DNA of 64,000 bases, taken from an uncultured Psychroserpens sp. Lineage in GTDB: Bacteria; Bacteroidota; Bacteroidia; Flavobacteriales; Flavobacteriaceae. The notes below the pieces were generated by a model that worked only from the letters and a program-made list of their open reading frames with translations, searched no databases and was not told where the DNA came from. Positions 37,853 through 44,881 of this stretch are shown piece by piece; the first letter of the stretch is position 1, and each line of letters starts with the position of its first letter. The position numbers and the translations under genes were made by a program. The stretch covers positions 300,946 through 364,945 of the forward strand of contig CANLEE010000001.1 of assembly GCA_947489585.1 (NCBI GenBank), written 5' to 3'.

Positions 37853-39907
37853 TTATTTTGGTGGTGTCCCTGGACCAATTGTTGCTTCTCTAAACCATAC
37901 TTCTGTATAACAACCATTTTCATATTGCTTAGCGATATCACCTCCATAGGTTTCTGCACCTGCACACCAAACCATATTTGTTTCAGGTTTTTTTCCATTG
38001 GTTTGGTTATAAGCGCCTTGTTTAAAATAATTTAACTCCCCACTATATGCTATAGCGCGCTCTGTTCCATCTTGTCCTATTGGCACAAATAGATTTCTTA
38101 CTTGATCTGGTAAATCTGATTTATTAACATATTCTGATGAAATAAGGTTTTTAGTAAATGTTTTGGTTTCATGATTTTCGCTTGTAAATGTGAGGTACAT
38201 GATACCCTTATATACATTTACTTCATAACTAAACTCTTCACCCAATTCTATTCCGTCTAAAGGCTCTTCAGGATAATCTTCTTTATTTGTGCTAACCACA
38301 GACATATCATGCCCCCATACTGCGGTAGAAAAATCCCATCTTCCCGAATTATCCTTACCAGCTGTATTAATTTCATAATTCCAGAAAACAGAACCTTTCT
38401 TATGTCCAGGGAATTTTTTGTAAAATATTTTTAAAGGTTCATTTTCATGCCCTTCTCCACTGTGAATTTGCCCAACTACTGTAGAATAAGAAGCAGCTAC
38501 TCTGGCATCACCAGATATTGACACCTGCATAACCTTACAGCTACCTGTTAGTTTACCACCTTCTTCTGGCGTCCATTCTCTTTTTTCTTGTAGTTCTGTT
38601 CTTGTGTTACTAGAATTTTTTGAAGTAACTCCAGAATTTGGTGTTTTATAAACTACCCAACGTCTTGTCCCATCAATTACAGTATAGAAAAAATCTTCGT
38701 GCTCAAACTTAGTAAGATCATCTACATTAGTTCCATCACCCAGTAAGATTTTAAATTTATCCATAAAGGGAATGACTTCATGCGGATAAGTCGTTTTTTT
38801 ACTTAAACCATCATTAGCTTCAAAATACCCTGCATTTGAAATAGCATCATCACTGATTTCGATATTTGCTGATTTAAACCAAACTTCAGCATAATTACCA
38901 TCTGCATATTGTTTTTGGATATCACCAGCATGGGTTTCTGCACCAGAACACCATACTCTATTAACTTTAGGATCTTTACCATTCGTTTGATTATAGGAAC
39001 CGAGCTTGAAAAATAACCCCTCATCTGCATAAGCATTATTACGTTCAATACCATCCTGACCTATGGGAACAAATAAATTCTTTACTTGCTCTGGCATATC
39101 AGAACGCTTTGTATATTCAGAAGCCACAAGATTTTTAGTAAATGTTTTGGTTTCATGCCCTTCACTAGTAAATGTAAGATGCATAATACCATCCTCAATT
39201 TCTACCTCGTAACTAAACGTTTCGCCTAGAGCAATTCCATCCTCAGGTTCTGATGGATAGCTATTTTCGTTAGTAGCAACAACAGAAAAGTCATAGCCCC
39301 AAATAGGATAGGAATAATCCCATCTTTTAGAATTATCATCACCAGCCGTATTAATTTCATAATTCCAGAACACAGAACCCTTGCTATGACCTGGGAATTT
39401 CTTGTAAAATATTTTTAGAGGCTCATTCTCATGACCATCTGCACTATGAATCTGACCAACTACAACTGAGTACGTAGCAGCAACACGGGCGTCGCCAGTA
39501 TTAGCAACATTCATTACTTTTAGAGTTGCATTCATTTTAGCTTCGGTCATTGGTGACCACTTTTTTAATTGTGCTAGCTCGGTTCTTGTATTGTTAGAAG
39601 TACCATGAGTATTACCTGCATTAGGCGTTTTAAATATCACCCAATCTTCTTTGTCATCATGTGCAGTGTAAAAGAAATCTTTATTCTCATAATTGATTGC
39701 TTGACCTACATTAGAACCATCACCTAAGATTAAATTCCAATGTTGAAAAAATGGGATTATATCATTTGCATTATCTACTTTCGTTACATTTTCCGCATTG
39801 TTTGTACCTTTTTGCTTTTTGCTTTCAGCACAACAATTAAATGTTAAAATGACACTTATCATTAATAGATAATGGACAAAAACTGATTTGAATATTTTGA
39901 AGTTCAT
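37853..39907 (-). CDS. Lipoprotein with two tandem PL7 alginate lyase domains
   Basis: 684 aa. Signal peptide with lipobox Cys in LTFNCCAES. Two homologous PL7-type modules: one from about residue 47 (IIPFFQHWNLILGDGSN), one from about 372 (VIPFMDKFKILLGDGTN). Each has the lyase motifs in order: NNTRTEL or SNTRTEL, VVGQIHS, a shared stretch HENEPLKIFYKKFPGH and KGSVFWNYEINTAG, and F-K-x-G-x-YNQTNG near its end. Both modules keep the R-x-E-L, Q-x-H and Y residues, so both may be active. Surface anchoring suggests it trims polymer at the cell. The likely origin is intragenic duplication. Confidence 0.9.
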   Translation of the reverse strand: MNFKIFKSVFVHYLLMISVILTFNCCAESKKQKGTNNAENVTKVDNANDIIPFFQHWNLILGDGSNVGQAINYENKDFFYTAHDDKEDWVIFKTPNAGNTHGTSNNTRTELAQLKKWSPMTEAKMNATLKVMNVANTGDARVAATYSVVVGQIHSADGHENEPLKIFYKKFPGHSKGSVFWNYEINTAGDDNSKRWDYSYPIWGYDFSVVATNENSYPSEPEDGIALGETFSYEVEIEDGIMHLTFTSEGHETKTFTKNLVASEYTKRSDMPEQVKNLFVPIGQDGIERNNAYADEGLFFKLGSYNQTNGKDPKVNRVWCSGAETHAGDIQKQYADGNYAEVWFKSANIEISDDAISNAGYFEANDGLSKKTTYPHEVIPFMDKFKILLGDGTNVDDLTKFEHEDFFYTVIDGTRRWVVYKTPNSGVTSKNSSNTRTELQEKREWTPEEGGKLTGSCKVMQVSISGDARVAASYSTVVGQIHSGEGHENEPLKIFYKKFPGHKKGSVFWNYEINTAGKDNSGRWDFSTAVWGHDMSVVSTNKEDYPEEPLDGIELGEEFSYEVNVYKGIMYLTFTSENHETKTFTKNLISSEYVNKSDLPDQVRNLFVPIGQDGTERAIAYSGELNYFKQGAYNQTNGKKPETNMVWCAGAETYGGDIAKQYENGCYTEVWFREATIGPGTPPK

Positions 39908-39948
39908 ATTATATGGTATATAGAGTAATAACTTTACTTGTTTTATTT

Positions 39949-40899
39949 TTAATGTGTAATATTTAAATTAAAATATTTAACATACGAAAAGGCATTCACA
40001 TCTGTGCTTGTCAAATAATTCCCTGCCTTAAAATAATTTTCATATGGCCATTTTTCTAGACTTATATCCTCATAGATAAATGGATCTTCATTGTTTAGTT
40101 GTACTTCAATTCGAGCATCACTAGCCGTTATTCTAAAATCAAATGCATCATAACCAACATACCCCAAATTAACTTTGATATCATACCATGTATTATTTGA
40201 CGTTTCTAAAAGATCATCACCATCAATACTTTCATCTATAAGTGATTTTTTATGTGACCACACAAAACCATCTTTCCAATAAATTTTAATAAGTGGTGGT
40301 CCATTATTTGATGAAAAACCATGAGTAGCCATATCTTCTTCAGAAATAATACCATGAATTTGCATGATTATAACTTTATGATAGTCATCACCTGATTCAG
40401 TATTTTCAGAAACTTCAGCAACCTTTAACCTACCAATCATCTCACCGCCTTCAAAAAGCGTCCAGTTTTCTCTTGAATTATTAGGGTTAATGAGTTCTCT
40501 CAATTCAGTTCTTGAATATGAACTATTTGTAGTGGAGACATCTGGAAATGTATAAAACACTAATGAACTATCTGAAATATCATCATACATATAAGGCTGA
40601 ACTGGTTCTAATGTTTGATATCCATAGTTCACCAAAGTATCAGGTTGGTATTCATCTGGACTACCATTGTTATTTTCATCAACAGGAAGAGTCACTTTCC
40701 AATTGGTAAAATCAATTTCAGCATAAATAGGTGTTTCTTCTTCCTCTTCTTCCTCTTCCGTTTCCTCTTCTTCATCAATCACTTCGTCAATTATTTCAGG
40801 ATTATTAGATGAATCATCACTACTTGAACATCCTATAGACAGGATGAAAACTAAGTAAAACAGATATTTTAAACTATTGATTTTCATTATACTTTTCAT
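39949..40899 (-). CDS. PL7 alginate lyase lipoprotein with a poly-Glu linker
   Basis: 316 aa. Lipobox ILSIGCSSSDD anchors it. An almost pure Glu stretch at about residues 43-54 leads into a PL7 domain (about 60-316) with YSRTELREL, VIIMQIHG and YENYFKAGNYL. It is the first gene of the lyase operon, with the promoter and tandem operator just upstream. The catalytic domain is close to that of the gene at 29538, whose linker at the same place is poly-Lys. A second ATG four codons in (40887) is an equally possible start. Confidence 0.93.
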   Translation of the reverse strand: MKSIMKINSLKYLFYLVFILSIGCSSSDDSSNNPEIIDEVIDEEEETEEEEEEEETPIYAEIDFTNWKVTLPVDENNNGSPDEYQPDTLVNYGYQTLEPVQPYMYDDISDSSLVFYTFPDVSTTNSSYSRTELRELINPNNSRENWTLFEGGEMIGRLKVAEVSENTESGDDYHKVIIMQIHGIISEEDMATHGFSSNNGPPLIKIYWKDGFVWSHKKSLIDESIDGDDLLETSNNTWYDIKVNLGYVGYDAFDFRITASDARIEVQLNNEDPFIYEDISLEKWPYENYFKAGNYLTSTDVNAFSYVKYFNLNITH

Positions 40900-40921
40900 T
40901 AGTTTTATTCCATTTAAAAAA

Positions 40922-40946
40922 TTGGTTTACCAGATTGGTTTACCAA
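40922..40946. promoter_or_regulatory. Tandem operator at the lyase-operon promoter
   Basis: Two copies of TTGGTTTACCA(A) (40922-40932 and 40935-40946) with the same 13-base period and spacer (GA) as at the susC promoter 3.6 kb away. It lies 23-47 bases upstream of the lyase ATG and overlaps the -7 box. The FadR-type GntR regulator of this locus is the likely binder. Confidence 0.82.
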
Positions 40947-40973
40947 ATATAAGTATATTTATTTAGCATGCAA
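40944..40973 (-). promoter_or_regulatory. Promoter of the PL7-PL7-kdgF operon
   Basis: On the minus strand TTG (40973-40971), 19 bases, then TATATTTG (40951-40944). Sequence and spacing equal those of the susC promoter, with the operator overlapping the -7 box. It predicts a leader of about 40 bases. Confidence 0.85.
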
Positions 40974-41058
40974 ATTTTTGTGCATTAAAAGTTTAGACGC
41001 ATATAAATAATATTACTACGATTAATTCTAAGAGATAAAATGAAATTATAAGACTAAA

Positions 41059-41176
41059 ATCAAAACAGTAAGCCTCATTATTTTATACATCATCATTGTC
41101 AACCCTAGTTAGTTGATACAGTATGATATTTTAAAAATTAAACACTTGAATATCATATTAATAAAGATTTAAATGA
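41059..41176 (+). pseudogene. Decayed copy of ilv leader peptide 2
   Basis: The 387-base gap 40900-41286 holds the lyase promoter and this relic. Bases 41059-41112 align codon for codon with the leader at 42900-42953: 18 codons, same TAG stop, rich in Ile/Leu/Val, but the first codon is ATC instead of ATG and no other start is in frame. The segment pairing as antiterminator (TGATACAGTATGATATTTT) is kept, yet the terminator hairpin is missing (a gap of about 45 bases). Similarity resumes with CTTGAA-ATCATATTAATA. It lies upstream of the M61 peptidase gene. Confidence 0.7.
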
Positions 41177-41286
41177 CTGTTTTTGAAACCCATAATCTTA
41201 CCTAATCTACATTGAATCGTTTTGAATCAGTTTGTTTTTGGATTATTCGTGGAAAATAAGTTCTTTACTCAAGTGAATTTATACAC

Positions 41287-42666
41287 ATGAAACTCATACT
41301 ATCATTATTTCTAATATTAACTATTGGTTCATCCTGCAATTCTTCAATAAAAAAAGATGAGATAAAAACTAATATATACAGCATAACATTCGGTGAACTA
41401 GAAGATAGAAATATACGTGTTGAAGCCAATATATTTGTTCAAGATGGTAAATTAAACATGATGTCTCGACCAGCAAGATTTATTCCTGACATCGAGAGTT
41501 GGTGGGATATTATTAAAATAGATAACATAAAAGATGAAGAGGGACAACTCTTAAAAATCACCAATATCTCTGGAAATTCTGCAAAATTAAATCAGAATGT
41601 AAATGGGAACATAAAAATTATGTACACTATTGATATTTCTTATATTGATAAAAACTACCCCAATCTCAATACGGCTATAGGAAAATCATTTAATGAAGGA
41701 CTCTTCATTGTTGGCAAGCCTCTTTTCATTTTTGGCGATTGGAAGCTTAAGACAAAAGTTAAGATTCACCAACCCAAAGCAGTGAAAATTACTGTACCAT
41801 GGACTAAAATAGATGATAAAATATATGCTGCTGAAAATTTAAGAGAACTTATTTTATCTAATGTAATAATTAGTAATGATGCTCTTAGAGTTACAGACAT
41901 GACTATTGGCAAACTATCTTATAGTTTAGCCACTTTTGAATTAGATAAAAAGTCTACAGCTTTAATTAATCAAATAGCTAAAGACATCTCTAAATATTAT
42001 GTTGAAACCTTTCCCCTTAAACAGAAAATAAGATATGTTCAATTAGTCTATGGCGTCTCAGGAGCAAATGGAGGCGGTGAAGCTTATCCCTATAGTTCAG
42101 CCAGTGCTATATCAAAAAACAATTTAGAATCATCCTTTTTATGGAGAATTACTGTGTTTCATGAACTATTTCATATGTGGAACTCACACATGCTTAAAGG
42201 TGTAAGTGGATCTTCAGACATGGAATGGTTTCAAGAAGGTTTTACTGATTATATAACTGAATTGACTTTATCAAAAACAAAGCATATTGATTCTAGTTAT
42301 TTGTCCAACTTTCAAAAAAACAGTTTAGCGCCTCTAATTAAAACGTTTGAAAACAATATAGAAAAGGTCAATATAAAGAATAGTGGAATAGATAAAGGAA
42401 AGAATTATATTATTGTATATCGTGGTGGATGGCTTATAGCAAATTGGTTAGAATTACGCCTAAAACAAGAAACAAATAACATATGGGATATTGAACGACT
42501 ATTTCAACATTTATTTGCTAAATACCCAATTAATGGTCAAAATACGTTAAGTTTTGAAGCTTTTTTAGCTGAAATAGAAACAATTGACAGGCAGACTGCT
42601 AAGGACTTAGAGGCTATTCTTACTAAAAATGACTGGTTAGCAATAAATACTATTTTAAAAAAATAG
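41287..42666 (+). CDS. M61-type metallopeptidase lipoprotein
   Basis: 459 aa. Lipoprotein signal with Cys in TIGSSCNSS. An N-terminal beta-rich region (about 25-200) precedes a thermolysin-like catalytic part. The zinc site is HELFH (His292, Glu293, His296) and Glu317 in EWFQEGFTDY, as in glycyl-aminopeptidase-type M61 enzymes. GYSGGG-like substrate motif region: YGVSGANGGGEAYPYSS. It is anchored to the envelope and may release or process peptides. It is flanked by copies of the ilv leader region (41059 and 42900) and is not clearly part of either neighbouring system. Confidence 0.85.
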   Translation: MKLILSLFLILTIGSSCNSSIKKDEIKTNIYSITFGELEDRNIRVEANIFVQDGKLNMMSRPARFIPDIESWWDIIKIDNIKDEEGQLLKITNISGNSAKLNQNVNGNIKIMYTIDISYIDKNYPNLNTAIGKSFNEGLFIVGKPLFIFGDWKLKTKVKIHQPKAVKITVPWTKIDDKIYAAENLRELILSNVIISNDALRVTDMTIGKLSYSLATFELDKKSTALINQIAKDISKYYVETFPLKQKIRYVQLVYGVSGANGGGEAYPYSSASAISKNNLESSFLWRITVFHELFHMWNSHMLKGVSGSSDMEWFQEGFTDYITELTLSKTKHIDSSYLSNFQKNSLAPLIKTFENNIEKVNIKNSGIDKGKNYIIVYRGGWLIANWLELRLKQETNNIWDIERLFQHLFAKYPINGQNTLSFEAFLAEIETIDRQTAKDLEAILTKNDWLAINTILKK

Positions 42667-42761
42667 TATTATTTCATAATCCTTAATACGCATTATTTTT
42701 TTTATTAATCTAAAAACATATTAGGATTTTAAAAATTCTTTTCTAATATTTGAAACAGTAA

Positions 42762-42824
42762 ATGCAAAAACAAATTTTAAATATTGTCTCTATTATTGTC
42801 GTTGTGATTATTTCACAACGCTAA
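42762..42824 (+). CDS. ilv operon leader peptide 1
   Basis: 20-residue peptide MQKQILNIVSIIVVVIISQR, with 6 Ile, 4 Val and 1 Leu. It is too short for ordinary gene finding, but it has the classic layout of a branched-chain amino-acid leader. The run of Val and Ile codons overlaps the first arm of a pause hairpin (42800-42806). When charged tRNA-Ile or tRNA-Val is scarce, a ribosome would stall there and free the second arm for antitermination. A weak -7-like box (AATATTTG, 42745-42752) lies just upstream. The E. coli ilv leader has a similar VVISVVVIII run. Confidence 0.82.
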   Translation: MQKQILNIVSIIVVVIISQR

Positions 42825-42888
42825 GGATGGTATATTAATTTCAAAATATAAAATTAAAAAAGCCTTCCTTACTGGAAGGCTTTTTTTT
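42800..42888 (+). promoter_or_regulatory. ilv attenuator 1 (pause hairpin, antiterminator, terminator)
   Basis: Pause stem CGTTGTG (42800-42806) pairs with CACAACG (42814-42820). Antiterminator: AAGGATGG (42823-42830) can pair with CCTTCCTT (42863-42870) at seven of eight positions. Terminator: GCCTTCC (42862-42868) pairs with GGAAGGC (42874-42880), preceded by six A and followed by eight T. Segment 3 is shared by antiterminator and terminator, so the two exclude each other: the standard 1-2-3-4 attenuator logic. Confidence 0.82.
42856..42888 (+). terminator. Intrinsic terminator of attenuator 1
   Basis: GC-rich seven-base-pair stem extended by A-T pairs, loop TTACT, followed by TTTTTTTT. 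Confidence 0.92.
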
Positions 42889-42899
42889 ATTTAATAAAA

Positions 42900-42953
42900 A
42901 TGAAAACAGTAAACGTCTCTATTATTTACATCGTCATTATCAACTCTAGTTAG
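42900..42953 (+). CDS. ilv operon leader peptide 2
   Basis: 17-residue peptide MKTVNVSIIYIVIINSS, with 5 Ile and 3 Val and no Leu. It starts 12 bases after the T run of the first terminator, so it is translated only on transcripts that passed attenuator 1. The Ile/Val codons precede and enter the first arm of a second pause hairpin. A close in-frame relative without a start codon lies at 41059-41112. Confidence 0.8.
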   Translation: MKTVNVSIIYIVIINSS

Positions 42954-43013
42954 TAGATACAGTATGATATTTTAAAATTTCAAGCCTGTATCTAATCGAT
43001 GCAGGCTTTTTTT
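42938..43013 (+). promoter_or_regulatory. ilv attenuator 2 (pause hairpin, antiterminator, terminator)
   Basis: Pause stem TATC-A-ACT (42938-42945) with AGT-A-GATA (42952-42959). Antiterminator: TAGATACAG (42954-42962) is perfectly complementary, nine pairs, to CTGTATCTA (42986-42994). Terminator: AAGCCTGTATC (42982-42992) pairs with GATGCAGGCTT (42998-43008), with one G-T pair, followed by seven T. The antiterminator uses the left arm of the terminator, so they are mutually exclusive. ilvD starts 176 bases after the T run. Confidence 0.83.
42982..43013 (+). terminator. Intrinsic terminator of attenuator 2
   Basis: Eleven-base-pair stem AAGCCTGTATC / GATGCAGGCTT, loop TAATC, then TTTTTTT. 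Confidence 0.92.
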
Positions 43014-43189
43014 ATTAAAAATTTCAACGCTTGAACATCATATTAATATAGACTTAAACATCTATATATCAATAATTTAAATACATGTCAGTAAAATTGA
43101 ATTTAAACCAAAAACGAGAATCAGAAAACCTAAACTTAGCATAACAAGTAATTTAGACCTTGCAAATCGTTTTTTGCCAAAACAGAACT

Positions 43190-44869
43190 ATGAGTCAATT
43201 AAATAAATACAGTAAAACAGTTACACAAGATCCAACTCAGCCTGCTGCTCAAGCGATGTTGCATGCTATCGGGTTGACTAAAGAAGATTTTTACAAACCT
43301 ATTGTTGGAATTGCAAGTACAGGTTATGAAGGGAACCCTTGTAATATGCATCTTAATGATCTCGCTAAACTGGTCAAAGAAGGCACAAAAAATGAGGATG
43401 TTGTTGGATTAATTTTTAACACCATTGGTGTGAGTGATGGCATTTCTATGGGAACTCCAGGAATGCGTTACTCTTTACCATCTCGTGATATTATTGCTGA
43501 TTCTATGGAAACTGTAGTACAAGCGATGAGTTATGACGGCTTGGTTACAGTTGTTGGTTGCGACAAAAATATGCCAGGCGCTTTAATGGCTATGATTCGT
43601 CTAAACCGTCCTTCAATTTTAGTATATGGCGGAACAATTGATTCTGGTTGCCACAACGGAAAAAAATTAGATGTCGTTTCGGCTTTTGAAGCTTGGGGAA
43701 GCAAAGTTGCTGGTACAATGACCGAAAACGAATTTCAGAATATTGTTGAAAAAGCTTGTCCTGGAGCAGGTGCTTGTGGCGGAATGTATACTGCAAACAC
43801 CATGGCTTCGGCAATTGAAGCACTAGGTATGACTTTACCTTTCAACTCTTCTAATCCTGCCCTAAGTGATGAGAAAAAGCAAGAATCTATTAGAGCTGGT
43901 GAAGCCTTAAGAGTTTTACTAGAAAAGGATATTAAACCTTCAGATATTATCACAAGAAAATCTCTTGAAAACGCAGTCCGCTTGGTCACCATACTAGGTG
44001 GCTCTACAAATGCAGTGCTTCACTTTTTAGCTATTGCAAGAGCTGCTCAGATTGATTTTACACTAAAAGATTTTCAAAACATAAGTGATAACACACCGTT
44101 TTTGGCCGATTTAAAGCCTAGCGGAAAATACCTTATGGAAGACGTACATGCTGTTGGAGGAATTCCTGCAGTTTTAAAATACCTTCTAAAAAAAGGCTTA
44201 ATTCATGGGGATTGTTTAACCGTTACTGGTAAAACTTTAGCTGAAAACTTATTAGATGTCAACGATTTAACTGAAGGTCAAGATGTCATAAAACCAATTG
44301 AAGAACCTATTAAGGTTTCTGGGCATTTAAGAATGCTCTACGGAAATTTAGCAACCGAAGGTAGCGTTGCAAAAATCACAGGAAAAGAAGGGCTAAGCTT
44401 TAAAGGAACAGCAAAAGTCTTCGAAGGTGAATATGCAGCAAATGATGGTATTCGAGATGGAAAAGTAAAAAAAGGAGATGTTGTCGTCATTCGTTACGAA
44501 GGCCCAAAAGGAGGTCCAGGAATGCCAGAAATGCTAAAACCTACTGCAGCAATTATGGGCGCAGGTCTCGGTAAAGATGTTGCCTTAATTACAGACGGAA
44601 GATTCTCAGGAGGAACTCACGGTTTTGTAGTTGGACATATTACTCCTGAAGCTCAAGAAGGTGGAAACCTTGCTTTAGTAAAAGATGGAGATATCATTAC
44701 TATTGATGCTGAAACCAATTCTATTTCAGTTGAAGTGTCTCAAGTAGAACTACAAAAAAGACGTCAAAAATGGAAAGCACCAGAGTTGAAATTTGAACGC
44801 GGTGTTCTATATAAATATGCAAAAACAGTGTCATCAGCATCTAAAGGATGTGTTACTGATGAATTTTAA
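43190..44869 (+). CDS. ilvD: Dihydroxy-acid dehydratase
   Basis: 559 aa from MSQLNKYSK; an ATG 30 bases upstream adds residues with no family similarity. Iron-sulfur dehydratase for the third common step of isoleucine and valine synthesis. Cluster and active-site motifs: [40 protein letters not shown] and the C-terminal [21 protein letters not shown]. First structural gene of the ilv operon, downstream of two attenuators. Confidence 0.97.
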   Translation: MSQLNKYSKTVTQDPTQPAAQAMLHAIGLTKEDFYKPIVGIASTGYEGNPCNMHLNDLAKLVKEGTKNEDVVGLIFNTIGVSDGISMGTPGMRYSLPSRDIIADSMETVVQAMSYDGLVTVVGCDKNMPGALMAMIRLNRPSILVYGGTIDSGCHNGKKLDVVSAFEAWGSKVAGTMTENEFQNIVEKACPGAGACGGMYTANTMASAIEALGMTLPFNSSNPALSDEKKQESIRAGEALRVLLEKDIKPSDIITRKSLENAVRLVTILGGSTNAVLHFLAIARAAQIDFTLKDFQNISDNTPFLADLKPSGKYLMEDVHAVGGIPAVLKYLLKKGLIHGDCLTVTGKTLAENLLDVNDLTEGQDVIKPIEEPIKVSGHLRMLYGNLATEGSVAKITGKEGLSFKGTAKVFEGEYAANDGIRDGKVKKGDVVVIRYEGPKGGPGMPEMLKPTAAIMGAGLGKDVALITDGRFSGGTHGFVVGHITPEAQEGGNLALVKDGDIITIDAETNSISVEVSQVELQKRRQKWKAPELKFERGVLYKYAKTVSSASKGCVTDEF

Positions 44870-44881
44870 ATGAACATGTAG

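Noticed and set aside
42762..42953. The two Ile/Val-rich peptides as hydrophobic type I toxins of the Ibs kind
   Set aside because: Length and composition are similar, but the place before ilvD, the terminator after each and the antiterminator pairings explain them better as leader peptides. No antisense promoter was seen over them.
41059..43060. The repeated leader stretches as ends of a mobile element around the M61 gene
   Set aside because: They are direct and degenerate, hold a leader peptide, have no terminal inverted repeats or target duplication, and no transposase lies between them.
43085..43144. A 19-codon frame with four Leu codons just before ilvD as a third leader
   Set aside because: The Leu codons are scattered and no terminator or competing hairpin follows before the ilvD start.
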